From Apostichopus japonicus (lineage: Eukaryota; Echinodermata; Holothuroidea; Aspidochirotida; Stichopodidae), in contig NC_092574.1 in NCBI RefSeq assembly GCF_037975245.1, forward strand, positions 1,378,001 to 1,442,000: DNA of 64,000 bases. Direction: 5' to 3'. Below, one piece after another: positions 24,288 to 34,590 of this stretch. The position numbers and the translations under genes are program-made. The notes beneath the pieces are model-generated. The model was not told the origin of the DNA. It worked only from the letters and a program-made list of their open reading frames with translations, and searched no databases. The first letter of the stretch is position 1. The number at the start of each line of letters is the position of its first letter.

Positions 24288-24484
24288 GGGTGTAAGTCAC
24301 AACTTCTCAAACAATCATTAAAAGAGGTTTAATGTGGAGTCTAAAAATATCAATTGTTAGTTAAGATGGCATACTCCTATTAGCATTTACATCAATCCAC
24401 CACAAGTGTTCTCATTCAGAAAAAGCAACAGGAGAACGAATTTCTTGATATGTTATCAATTAGGGTCTGGTGTTTTCTTGGCAG

Positions 24485-24540
24485 GGATGTTAAGGAGCAT
24501 GAAAGAGAGTACAAGTGATACAAAAATTTGGTCAGTTGAG
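24485..24540 (+). CDS. candidate internal exon, product unknown
   Basis: The segment lies between GTTTTCTTGGCAG and GAG|GTAAGTTT, both good splice consensus. It is open with two leading bases, giving about 18 residues starting MLRSMKEST. It joins in phase with 20994-21080. It leaves no overhang, while the next candidate at 25094 needs two bases, so an exon is missing between them or they belong to different genes. Confidence 0.35.
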
Positions 24541-25093
24541 GTAAGTTTAGACCAATTTAGGCCTCCCTGGAACAACATACAAAAATTGATTTCTGCTGAG
24601 CAAAGAGGTTTGTTTACAAGTGAGGAAAACTTCAGTCTCTCATAGTAAACAAACAATCTCAAGGTTATGATATAGAACATTGAGGGTGCTATGAATGGCC
24701 AACTTGTCAGCTATCCAGTTATTGGTTGCATTTAGCATGTGAGAGCTAAATAGAGATTAAGGGATCACATTAGTTTTTGATTTAGTGTGTATTGGGGCAT
24801 TTAATAGGTGTATACTACCACAGACCCTTTTATCATGCCGACTAGTATTCAGCAATTGGTTGAGCAATATTGTGTGTCTATGTGTAGGACATTTTATTTG
24901 ACCGCATAAGAATCATAAACATTTTCAGAAGTCCAACACCTGTTAACAAACAATTTAATAACATTTTGGTACTTTTATTTTACAATCATTTGGTCAGCAT
25001 ATAATGTCATTAGTTGAATCACAGAAACTATATTTGATAAGTTGAAACTATGAAGAATCAACAGTGTGTTTTGTTTGTTTTCTATCAAAATAG

Positions 25094-25244
25094 GAATAAA
25101 TGGCCAAAGAAGTTCAAAATTCCAAGGCTGCTACTAGTGCTTGAGGGAAGACTAAAAGCAGAAAGAATGCCTAATGACAGAGAAAGAAGACATATTATAC
25201 AGACACTGTGTGACTACATGGTAGGATATACATGGCTAAAATAG
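25094..25244 (+). CDS. SAMD3-like WP..F.IP region, exon or gene fragment
   Basis: After an acceptor-like TTTGTTTTCTATCAAAATAG the frame reads KWPKKFKIPRLLLVLEGRL, then RMPNDRERRHIIQTLCDYM and GYTW before a TAG at 25242-25244. The spacing W-P-x-x-F-x-I-P, then a basic RR..II..L...M, then YT resembles the region of proteins annotated as SAMD3-like in fish and invertebrates. In those, the chain continues with a P..YPFL-type segment, absent here. A splice donor (ATG|GTAGGA) at 25221 could avoid the stop. Either it is one exon of a spliced gene or a truncated relic. The family call is from pattern memory only. Confidence 0.4.
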
Positions 25245-25380
25245 GTAAACAGTTTAATACTGTAAACTCAAACGATATCATTGCCAAACAGCTCTCTGAA
25301 ATCTGAAATAATCTTGAGGAGCGGTTTCAGTACGCTGCAATCAATTTTTTTAACGTTACGCTGGATCTCAAATCCCGACT
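25245..25380. other. short spacer
   Basis: Nothing recognisable. Confidence 0.4.
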
Positions 25381-25636
25381 TGCATTTGACAGATACTATT
25401 AGTGGGCCCAACTAACAGTAAAGTGAGCCTAACTAGTAACTTTCTTAAGTTCACTTCACTAAGAACACTTCTTAAGTTCAGGCTCAACCTTGAAACTAAT
25501 TTTTGACAGATTTGCATTTGACAGATACTATTAGTGGGCCCAACTAACAGTAAAGTGAGCCTAACTAGAAACTTTCTTAAGTTCACATCACTAAGAACAC
25601 TTCTTAAGTTCAGGCTCAACCTTGAAACTAATTTTT
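25381..25636. repeat. two-unit tandem duplication, period 132 bp
   Basis: Unit one begins at 25381 and unit two at 25513, each starting TGCATTTGACAGATACTATT. The units are nearly identical, so the event is recent. Within each, CTTAAGTTCA occurs twice. The period is a multiple of three, so the minus-strand open frame is simply repeated; I do not take it as a gene. Confidence 0.9.
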
Positions 25637-26092
25637 CCTGACGATCTGCAAAACTTGCTTTGCGACGAGCTCTGCTAACCTTTCAACCAGAGACAAAAAA
25701 ATCATATTCGCTTACGATTGTAAAGATGCTGATTTAATAGTTGTGTGCAGATTCCTCAACATCATGTGTATTTACTGCGTTACTAGCGGGGCCCTATGTG
25801 GGTGAAAGTGATTTGTATGTGCTTCCTCGTGCACTGCTGACAGCCGTCCGGTCCATACATTTGTATACTCCTACTAACAAAAACCAGTGTCTAATATTTA
25901 TAATATATATATGTTTATGAGCTTGCCGAACGTCACAACATCATACTGAAAGCCATGCCGAACAAAATTATATTTAATGATGATAGTAACATATACATTA
26001 GTTACTATATATAAATATATGTTATGCAAATATGTCATGCATAACCTATATACACGAGGTGTATGAGTAATCTGAATATAATACGGCATTAC
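25637..26092. other. spacer, no gene seen
   Basis: AT-rich; no family resemblance. It leads into the AT microsatellite. Confidence 0.4.
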
Positions 26093-26235
26093 TTGTATAT
26101 ATATATATATATATATATACTGTATATATCTATATATATATCTAGAGTTGGTTGGTTGGCGTCTATCTTGGCGCAGAGTGCTCTATGTCCGGTGGACAAA
26201 GCGAAATATATGTTGAGACTAGTGGAACACTAGTA

Positions 26236-26278
26236 GTTGTAACTCGGAGTTTCACGCGTTTAGCGATCGTCAGACAAC
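26236..26278 (-). ncRNA. hammerhead-ribozyme-like motif, arm 1
   Basis: On the minus strand, GUUGU is followed by CUGACGA, a stem II (CGC/GCG around a UAAAC loop, with a U.U next to the core), GAAA, a short stem III (ACU-CCG-AGU) and U, then ACAAC. GUUGU and ACAAC pair as stem I (5 bp). The invariant CUGANGA, GAAA and UH bases of the hammerhead are present in order. The U.U in place of the usual first pair of stem II is atypical. Penelope-like elements are known to carry minimal hammerheads in their terminal repeats, and this lies just downstream of one. Confidence 0.6.
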
Positions 26279-26282
26279 TTTT

Positions 26283-26334
26283 GTTGTCTGACGATCGCTA
26301 AACGCGTGAAAAGCATGAAACTCAGAGTTACAAC
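26283..26334 (+). ncRNA. hammerhead-ribozyme-like motif, arm 2 (with 9-nt insertion)
   Basis: This is the same arrangement on the plus strand: GUUGU, CUGACGA at 26288-26294, the UCGCUAAACGCGU stem II, then GAAA. Here GAAA is followed by AGCAUGAAA, so a second GAAA precedes CUCAGAGUU and ACAAC. The duplicated GAAA may break or change stem II. Activity is therefore less likely than for arm 1. Confidence 0.45.
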
Positions 26335-26479
26335 TACTAGTGTTCCACTAGTCTCAACATATATATATATCTATATATATATATATAGATATATTATAGA
26401 TACATATATTTATCTATTATATATTTATATATATATATTATAGATATATATATTGTTTGTATATATATATATATATATT

Positions 26480-26547
26480 GTTGTACAGCGATCGTCAGGC
26501 GTACTGATCCGTAATAAAGTATGGGTCGCTATTCCACGAACTACCAT
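26480..26547 (-). repeat. Penelope-like terminal repeat (downstream copy)
   Basis: The 68 bases from GTTGTACAGCGATCGTCAGG to GAACTACCAT are repeated at 28883-28950 with three or so differences. It lies after the C-terminus of the minus-strand Penelope frame. The hammerhead-like motif is cut here by TA repeats after CUGACGAUCGC. Confidence 0.8.
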
Positions 26548-28680
26548 TTGGGTTTGACACGGCTGGGTGGTTTCCTTTTGTGTCTGTTGCCATGTCTACA
26601 GGTAGAGATGAGCTCACTTCTCTAGTTGAGCGTGTTGCCTTTGAGGGTGGTAATTTGGAGCTTTTCTTGCAAAGATTGCATAGACCAGACTGCCGGTTGT
26701 GCGTATTGGACTGTGACACAATTTCCCAGTGTATTGAATATTCAGCTTTTTTCTCCTTGAGTTGCCAGATGTGTTTAGAGAGTTCCGTTTCTTTCTTATA
26801 TCGGTCATGTTGGAATGATTTGGTGTGGTTGTTGTATATCTTCTTAAATTCTCCGCTCGCGAGGCCTATGTATGACGCGTTGTCGGTTCATGACGTGACG
26901 GAGGCTTTGTAAATGTCGTCATTAACTAAGCAGTTGCCGCGTAGTGGGCAACTCTACTTCTCGGCAGTTGCATGTCTTTTCCTGGGGGGTTTGGCTCGTT
27001 TCTTTCATGACCTTTAAGTTGTGTGACTTGGTGATCTGTTGCATGTTTCTCATACAGCTGTAACTTATATTGACTGTTGATCTTTTGAAGATTTTGTGTA
27101 GCTTGTTGGTCTGTGGGAATTGCTTGTCGATGAGTTTTAGGAAGTCCGCCGCAAAGTTGGTCTTTACGTTTTTGCTGTACGGGGGGGTTGTACCATGTGA
27201 TTTTTCTTGATCTGCATTTCTTGTTCTGTTTGGTGTTTTCGTTTTCCTTGTTTTGGTATTTGATAGTATAGTTGTATCCAGCTGACCGGAGGGCATGATT
27301 GTAGGTGGGTGCTGCTTTCTTGAATGCGTCCTGGTTAGATGATAGACCAGAGACTGTTCTTTCGATGGCTGGCGGTATGTTCTTTATTATTGCGGGCGGG
27401 TGGTTCAAGTGTTGGCTTATGTAGATTGGTTCGTTGTTTGGTTTTCTGTAGGGCCGGTATTCATGTTCAAAGTGACGTCAAGGAAGTTGACTGTTTTCAA
27501 GTTTGTTTGGACAGTGATTTTTAGTCCACATGTATGGAAAATCTTGATTAGGGCTTTTCGTATTCTGTCTGCTTTACTGCCTAAGCATGACCTCATTACT
27601 GCTAGCCAATCGTCCCTGTATAGTCCCAAACTAATGATGTCGGGGTTTTTCTCCAGTTCATTCAAAATGAATAGTCCCACCAATTTACAAACTTCCGCTT
27701 TGTCAAATGCACCCATGGAGACATTGAATTGGTTACCTGTGTCTCTCTTCTCCCAACTCTTGCCCTTGTGATCGTGAAGGAGAGATCACCTTGGGTGCAT
27801 GATAGTCTTGTATTCAGTATCACTGATTCTGGTGTATGCTTTGGCCCATATGCTAGACATTTGTGTATGAGATTCTTTCTTATCGAAGGGTAAAAATCAA
27901 CAATATCGAAGACCAGAAAGGAGAGACCGCTCTTTTCCTGTAAATTGTTAAACCATTCCAGTACGCTTGTGGTATGTCTGCATTTATGCAGTCAAGCATG
28001 GCCTTGCTCACTAGTCCCATTTCAGGTTTTGTTGTGTATTAGCATGCATTTTGTGTTATTTTGAAAATTTTCTTTGTGGTCCTTGATTGTCACGAAAGCC
28101 GTTTTGGGTCCAGGTTTATTTATTCGGTTACCTATTTTTAATTTGTCAGCTAGTCTTGTGTATTCATTGTCTATTTCGGTGGCGGTGTTGCGGTCCGCAT
28201 ATTAGTGTTTCTGAGATATGTTTTCAGTTAGCAACTCACCATATTCGGCAGGGTCCATCTTGTACATGTTCCTGGTTTTGTCTGCCTCTATGAAGATTTC
28301 TTTAGAGGATGTGATGTTTTCTACGTCCTTCTTTAGGTCAGACAGGAACTTCTCCGTCACTTCCTTGAACTTAATGTTCTCGACCATTTCCAGCATATCG
28401 ACTCAAACAAGACCAACTCCAGGATTTGTGGTGGGGAGCATCTCGATTTTAGCCCGTATGCATCGGTGGTGGCGGTGTTGTCCTCGTCACGGCTGGTGTC
28501 ACTCGTTTCCGCATCGGTGTCAGTGTCGGCCAGGATAAATAATGCTCTCCATCGCATCCGTTTATCAGCTTCTCTGTCATCTCTAGCAGTCTTTTCAAGT
28601 ATTCTCTAGTTGATGGCAAAGGAATGTTCTTGTCCGAATAGTTCATGTTGTATCGTTCCATACTAAGCTGTAAAAACATG
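26548..28680 (-). pseudogene. Penelope-like element coding region (RT plus GIY-YIG), decayed
   Basis: Reading right to left, fragments of one long protein can be followed. N-terminal pieces lie at 28679-28202. A reverse transcriptase with FDIVDFYPSI (about 27925) is followed by SCTQGDLSFT and, after a frameshift near 27770, MGAFDKAEVCKLVG and the catalytic YRDD (about 27615). A linker follows with NFAADFLKLIDK.FP and the SYSCMRNM block. Near 26900-26700 is a GIY-YIG-type endonuclease: IYKASVTS, then YIGLASGEFK, then NNHTKSFQH and ELSKHIWQLK. A TGA between the IYK and YIG segments and several frameshifts show it is dead. Order and motifs are those of Penelope-like retroelements with a C-terminal GIY-YIG domain. 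Confidence 0.85.
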
Positions 28681-28789
28681 TACTGCTGTTAGTAGTTAGA
28701 GTGCTCAACCGAGGTTCAGGAGCCAAACTATAAAATATAGCTAAAATACTATCAACGGTGAGAGGGCTCAATACCGAAGTAGAGCATGA

Positions 28790-28822
28790 TATATATATAT
28801 TGATATATATATATATATATTG
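28790..28822. repeat. (TA)n microsatellite
   Basis: TA-rich run interrupted by TG, next to the Penelope terminal region. A similar one lies at 28951-28973. Confidence 0.85.
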
Positions 28823-28850
28823 TAATAAATGTTAAACTATTAAGTGTCCA

Positions 28851-28905
28851 TTGCTACTCAGAGTTTCACGCTTGTACAAGTAGTTGTACAGCAATCGTCA
28901 GGCGT
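28851..28905 (-). ncRNA. hammerhead-ribozyme-like motif in Penelope terminal repeat
   Basis: On the minus strand, CUGACGA is followed by a stem II of GC(U)UGUAC type closing an ACUACUU-like loop, then GAAA, a minimal stem III (ACU-CUG-AGU) and A. It is on the same strand as the Penelope frames and upstream of them, as expected for a terminal-repeat hammerhead. Stem I outside the core is weak here (about 2 bp), and the first stem II pair is again U.U. Confidence 0.5.
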
Positions 28906-28950
28906 ACTGATCTGTAATAAAGTTTGGGTCGCTATTCCACGAACTACCAT
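28883..28950 (-). repeat. Penelope-like terminal repeat (upstream copy)
   Basis: Direct repeat of 26480-26547. The two copies bracket about 2.3 kb of Penelope coding remnant. Confidence 0.8.
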
Positions 28951-29035
28951 ATATATATATATATATATATATATGAGAAGTAATCAATGTACTCGGCGTA
29001 TAGTTTTGTCACGCAAGGCGCCCCATAGTATTGAT

Positions 29036-29280
29036 ATCAGTAGTAGTACATGTCAAGTTAGGTGTAGCACACATGAATTTAATAGTAGTAGATGTAGATG
29101 TCAAATTAGGAGTGGGCCTAGAACATGTCAAATTAGTAGAAGTAGTACATGCCAAATTAGTAGTAGTACCTGTCAAATTAGTAGTAATACATGTCAAATT
29201 AGTAGTAGTAGTACATGACAATTTAGTAGTAGTACATGTCAAATTAGCACACTTTAAATTAGTAGAAGTACATGCCATTA
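29036..29280. repeat. minisatellite with AGTAGTACATGTCAAATT core
   Basis: About ten imperfect units of 21-30 bases repeat the words AGTAGTACATGTCAAATTAG. Spacings are mostly multiples of three, so the minus strand stays open and would read as a Thr-rich chain with repeated NLTCTTT. Nothing else supports a gene, so I call it a repeat. Confidence 0.8.
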
Positions 29281-30085
29281 GTAGTAGTATATGCTACTGT
29301 GGTCCTTTTGGCGTTCCATATACAAAAGCCATCAGTCAAATCTTCGAAGGCTGCATCTCTATGGTTGACTGACTTTGATGAATAACCAAACAAGAAACGT
29401 CCATATTAATGAGGTAATGCAAGGCACGCAAGAGAACGCAGCAAAAGTTTGGTTGTGTCAGAACCATATGGCTTTCATGAAGACATTAATGTGTTAACTC
29501 TTGGACTGCGTGTGCTGATATGCTGTGAATGTGAGTAAAATATTCCAAATTGAACATTGAAATATGTATTGCTAGTCATGCAGACGTCAAAGTGATAACT
29601 TTAAATCCGAACTTGGAAAAAAATAATACCTAGCACTTACTTTATCTTACTTAATGAGTAAAAAAAAAAACTGATATTTTTTGGTACATGTGTTTCCGCA
29701 AACGTCACACGTTATATCTCACAAGAAATGGTTGCTCACATTTATTTTCCGACTCAACGGTGTACTTTTCACAAATGCTGGTAATTTATGGTTTTAATAC
29801 ACTTAATGATTAGACCCCAAAATACCAAAACTTTGCGCTGCTGTGGCTTGAAAACTCCCTATATTGATTAGAAATTATCCTTTCAAACATTTCTGATGGC
29901 AATCACACCAACTTTATTATTGGGAGGCATCTTTTTTTAATGTTAATATGGGAATTTGACTTAATGTCAAAAGGTGGAGTAGAAGAACAAAGGTGGTGTT
30001 TGTTTTTTTGCGATTGTTATAAATCTATCCGGCTACTGTATGTGGCAGAAATAGCAGCATTTTAGTGCATGCGTCCATGCGATTC
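29281..30085. other. spacer before LINE copy 2
   Basis: No gene or repeat recognised. Confidence 0.4.
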
Positions 30086-32095
30086 ATATCCAGCAACATT
30101 TAAAAATGATGATTGCGAAATTAGCAATGATAATGAAATCGCTAGCAACTTTAACAAATACTTTGTAAATCTTGGTTATAACCTCGCTAGTAAGATTAAT
30201 ATTAAACTAAAAGCGGAACATTTTTTACATAATAATGACAAGGTATGCCATTCCATATTTACTATCCAGTAACAGTAGAAAAAGGTTTAAAAGTTGCTCA
30301 CACAAATGTGAAACCAAACAAAGCAGCAGGCTATGATGACTTTAAGCCAGGTATTATCAAACAAGTTATCCCATACATTGTAAAGCCTTTAACTCATCTC
30401 TGCAATATTTCTTTTAACACCGGCATTTTTCCGGATAAGCTTAAAATAGCAAAGGTAAAACCGATCTTTAAAAAAGGAGACCCCAGTCATTTTGAGAATT
30501 ATATCTTTATATCTTTATTGTCTATATCTTTATATCTTTATTGTCAGTCTTTTCAAAAATTATTGAACGATTAATGTTTAATCGTATATACAGTTTTCTA
30601 TGTAAATATAATATTCTTAATAACGAGCAGTACGGATTTCGTCCTGACCATTCTACAGAATTAGCTTTAGCAGATGCAGTCAACAATATTTATAATAGCC
30701 TTGATAAGAATAATACCTGTGTAGGCGTATTTCTCGACCTATCCAAAGCTTTTGACACCATCGATCACAAAATATTACTAAGTAAATTATTTTTTTATGG
30801 TATCAGAGGAACAACCCTAAATTGGCTAGATAGTTATCTTTCAAATAGATACCAGTACACTTTATATAAAAATTCTAAATCTGAACTTGCTAAAATCGCT
30901 TGCGGAGTTCCTCAGGGTTCTATACTAGGTCCATTACTATTTATAATTTATGTCAATGATATCGTTAATGTCTCCGATATTGCTAAAACAATATTATTTG
31001 CCGACGACACAAATATTTTCTTCGATTCCCAAAATCTACTCTCATCACATAAAACTGTTTCTACTGAACTAACTAAATTTTCCAGCTGGTTTGCAGCAAA
31101 CAAATTATCTCTTAATATAGAAAAAACTAATTATATGGTGTTTAATGCTAGTCACTCATTCAGATGGGATCACAATATTACCATGAATGATAAAATTATT
31201 AATCGGGTTAACACCACTAAGTTCTTGGGTGTACACATAGACAATAAACTTTCGTGGCGTGACCATATATCAGCAGTCTGTAACAGAGTGGCTAGAAATA
31301 CTGGTATTATATGCAAATTAAAACATTATTTACCTCCAAATATACTCAGAACACTATATAACTCTGATTTTACCCCAATTAACTTATTGCACGACTATTT
31401 GGTCAGGAACCTATTCTAGAAATCTTAATCACCTATGTGTCCTCCAGAAGAGAGCTATCCGCCATATATCACATGCTGCACCACGTGATCATACTAGCCC
31501 ATTATATAAAAGATTAAATTTATTAAAACTAAATGATATTATAAGAGTCCAGCTTGCAACATTTGCATATAAAGCATGGAATGGATTGCTACCCGAGGCT
31601 TTTAAAGATTTTATATATAGTAACAGACTAATCCACAACCATCAAACACGCCATTGTAATAACGCCCATGTTTTATCCCAACGAAGTACTTTAAGTTCTT
31701 TTAACCCTCGTATTCGTGCTATAAAAACGTGGAATAATCTCCAGGATAATGTTAAGAATAAGCCTTCTTACTCTGTATTCAAAAGGAATCTCCAAACTGT
31801 AATTATTTCTCACTATTGATGGATTTATTCTTGTGTGTGTTTGCGATTAAGATCATTATAAAGATTGTTAGGATCGCTTATTAACATTATTAATTTCTAG
31901 TAGAGTCAATTCGATTATTTCATCATTGTAGATGCTACTATTAACTTTTCTTTTTCTATTCTTAAGTTTTTCTTTCTTTTTTCTTTTTGGGGAGTCTCCT
32001 ACTTTGTTAAAACTTACAGGCTTTATAGGAGACTTCCCGTCATACTGTAAATTGTGATGAAACAAATAAATATACAAATACAAATATACAAATTT
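30086..32095 (+). mobile_element. CR1/L2-like LINE, copy 2 (5' truncated)
   Basis: The reverse transcriptase is nearly intact over 30541-31419: YGFRPDHSTELALADA, VFLDLSKAFDTIDHKI, ACGVPQGSILGPLLFIIYVN, and the catalytic FADD (about 31001), then KFLGVHIDNKLSWRDHIS. A two-base deletion near 31397 relative to copy 1 shifts the frame. The C-terminal region continues at 31586-31819, ending FKRNLQTVIISHY. There is no endonuclease, so it is 5' truncated at about the PATFKNDD segment. A duplicated TATCTTTAT word lies at 30500-30540. The 3' UTR has a stem-loop (31989-32039) and an A/T-rich tail. Confidence 0.92.
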
Positions 32096-32181
32096 GCAGT
32101 GAAGGACGGGGGGGGGGGTGCAGGGACAATGATGCAAGGGACAAGAGAAGTAGGGTTTCAGGAGCTGTTGTTTCCTTCCAG

Positions 32182-32325
32182 AATTTTGGAGGTTTTCATA
32201 GACATTCCTGTATTTTCTAATGCAAATAGCTCTTTCAAATGTTCTACTGCCCTTTTCCCTAAGTTGTCAAGTTTAGAGTATAAATCTGTCCTTCCTCTGG
32301 ACAAGGATCATATTGCTTTCCGCAG
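32182..32325 (+). CDS. candidate exon 1 of traced chain, plus-strand gene of unknown product
   Basis: TTGTTTCCTTCCAG precedes and CGCAG|GTAGGC follows. The frame is open (one leading base) for 47 codons, starting ILEVFIDIPVFSN and ending DKDHIAF. It leaves two bases that are completed by the single leading base of the next exon at 33298. The exon begins less than 100 bases after the tail of LINE copy 2, so the LINE lies in the upstream intron. Product not recognised. Confidence 0.5.
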
Positions 32326-33297
32326 GTAGGCGTAGTCCCTCCATATATGATGGGCTGTAATTGTTGTACTCCCCAATCCCTACTCCTGTGAGTCCTGTCA
32401 CTGTACCTGTCCCAAATCCCTACCTTTCTCACCCCTCTGCTGTTAGACCACACTGCTACTACTGTAGTTTAACATGATGGTGGAGTAATTGCACACGAGA
32501 ATAATCAAAATAGAATATTTTGGAAAACAAAAGTCGGTAATAAGTAGTTTATTAAATAAACAGTATCAGTAAATGGAGCAGCAATAAGCTGTAACAGAAA
32601 CCAACAGGGTAGGATGCAGAAATATTTGTATATTGAAAGCTTTTATTTAATGCAGTTTGATGCCTTAAATCAGCAATTGCAGTTTTTACCTAAGTACCCA
32701 GTTTATTAATGTACTCTCATTAAGAATCCAGAGGGGCACAGCCACTATTTTGAGGGAGAGAATTAGAAATTGTCTTTGATTTTCATTGAGATGGCAGGGG
32801 CACTACGGCAACTTTGTAGTTTTAGTAGGAAAACAAGGCTATTTACATATACTTGTGAAAAGGCACCAAGGGGCATGGTTTCCAGAGTGAGAAAAAACAT
32901 GTAGAATTGACAGCATTTTAAGAGCAACTTTTTTTTCAGTGGTTTTTTGAAAACTGTATATCAAAACCTTAACATTTCCTGCAGCTGCTCAATATTTACT
33001 GGCTCTTGGCGCAAATTTCGCTGGAGTTTTGGACAGTCTTAGAGCCATGACTTAAATGATAAAGTTGTAGGATGATCAAGAGGGAACCTAAGGCATTATA
33101 AGGGTTAAAGGGCATACCGCAGTTGTTGCTGTCGGTGATCAATGATTTTTAAGCTCATTACCGCAAGAGGTATTTTGCCATCGACATGCTTCCTGACGTA
33201 CATATTCTTACATTCATTGAGTGTGTTTTGTTTTTTCTTCTTTCACCCTCTGTCTGTCTACATTGTTGGTTCTCTTTTCTTTCATCTTCTGCTGCAG

Positions 33298-33429
33298 TTT
33301 ATTCTCCCCACAAGAGGTCGCTATAGAAAATTTAGGAGATACGGCTCAGTCCGAGTACAAGCATGGCTCATCTCTGAACACGGAGTCCAGTGTTAGCGAT
33401 AGTTACAGGGACATTTTAACCAGTCATAA
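33298..33429 (+). CDS. candidate exon 2 of traced chain
   Basis: Preceded by a long pyrimidine tract ending TTCTGCTGCAG and followed by a consensus donor GTAAGT. The open frame has one leading base and begins LFSPQEVAIENLG, with a Ser-rich stretch (SSLNTESSVSDS). It leaves two bases, matched by the single leading base of the exon at 34700. Splice signals and phase on both sides make this one of the firmer exons. Confidence 0.55.
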
Positions 33430-33954
33430 GTAAGTTTCACTCTCTAAACATGTTTTATTTTAAGCAAGGTTTTGTCAGCTGGCAACATATTATCTATGAT
33501 TTATTCTTTTGTAAAACAATTCAAAAATAAGAAACTGACTGGAAAAGTAAATGCAATGTACTTTATTGAGACAAGTTATTGGATAATCCCAAACTGAATG
33601 TTTACTTACCATAAATGTAACTGGTTGAAAGGTAACGATGTGTCTTGGTAACAACATTTTAAACTATCTCAAGTTGTAAAGGATTGGGAAGGTAAATAGA
33701 AGTCGATTTGGGGTGGGTGTGAGTGGAGGAGGGGTGGGCGGCTAAAATAAGCTGCTTGTAACGGTATGATTTTTAAATTAACACTCTAAACAGTTAACTG
33801 TACTGAAAACTGCACAGTGCATTTTAAAGTAGACCACTATCTATTTCTTGCTGTAAAGCAGAATTGTTTGTGACTTTGTGTTGAGTTTGTTTTGATCTCA
33901 ACTCCCTTCATGTAATAATGTATAGGGAGATGAGATATTGTACTTCACCCCACA

Positions 33955-34045
33955 TCAGAAATGTGAGTGAGTGAGTAAGTGTGCGTGGGTGGGCAGGTGG
34001 GTGGATGTGTGTATGTTTGATAGTGAGTGAGTGAGTGAGTGAGCA
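33955..34045. repeat. (GTGA)n-type microsatellite
   Basis: GTGAGTGAGTGA and GGGTGGGC-like short repeats in the intron after exon 33298-33429. Confidence 0.75.
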
Positions 34046-34049
34046 AACT

Positions 34050-34590
34050 TAAGTATGTTGCAAATTCCTAGACCCAAATTCCTGTCAAGTTCAAGCTTGG
34101 TGGGTGGGTGCCTGACCATGTTAACTCATGCCTGCGTGATCGAAGGTCAAGAAATCTAAAAATTGGTTTTTAGCTATTTTCTGCATGCCAATTTGTTAGA
34201 CAAAGGCATTAAACCACATTATATGTAGAGAATGAAGAGACAAAGTTTAAAACAAGACAGATTTAGCTGTTTAGGGTTGTAGTTAACTGGTCAATTAAGT
34301 TAAAGTTAAAATTGGTCTAAATTGTGCAAAAGAGTGTGTCCTAGACTGTTAGTCCGATCAGGTTCAAACTTGGTGGGTAGGCGCCTGACCATGTACTGTA
34401 AACTTGATCTTTGGTGATTGGCTAAATGTCATAGGTGAAAGGTCAAATACCCAGAAAGTGTAGCCATTTTCTGCTTGTCAGTATTTGGAAAAAGTCATTA
34501 AACCACAAAATATGTAGACTATAATGGGACAAATTTTAAATTAGAACTTATGCAGTTGTTTAGGGTCAAGGTCAAAGTTCATTGTAGATC
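34050..34590. repeat. two-unit imperfect intronic repeat, about 285 bp period
   Basis: The units share CCTAGAC, GTTCAA(A/G)CTTGGTGGGT, GCCTGACCATGT, AAGGTCAA, AACCACA.TATATGTAGA and a GTTTAGGGT end. Purely intronic. Confidence 0.7.

Larger units (their letters stand above)
26206..26363. repeat. long near-perfect palindrome of Penelope terminal sequence
   Basis: Arm one (26206-26278) and arm two (26283-26363) are inverted copies separated by TTTT. They differ mainly by nine extra bases in arm two (around 26308-26318) and a G/A change. Each arm contains a hammerhead-like motif reading away from the centre. The sequence is related to the terminal region at 28850-28905, so this looks like two Penelope ends joined head to head. 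Confidence 0.85.
26093..26480. repeat. (TA)n microsatellite blocks around a palindrome
   Basis: TA-dinucleotide blocks at about 26095-26150 and 26361-26480 bracket the long inverted repeat at 26206-26363. Confidence 0.9.

Noticed and set aside
25368-25619. 83-codon minus-strand ORF with internal repeat
   Set aside because: The repeat is just the 132-bp DNA duplication; no family resemblance or start context.
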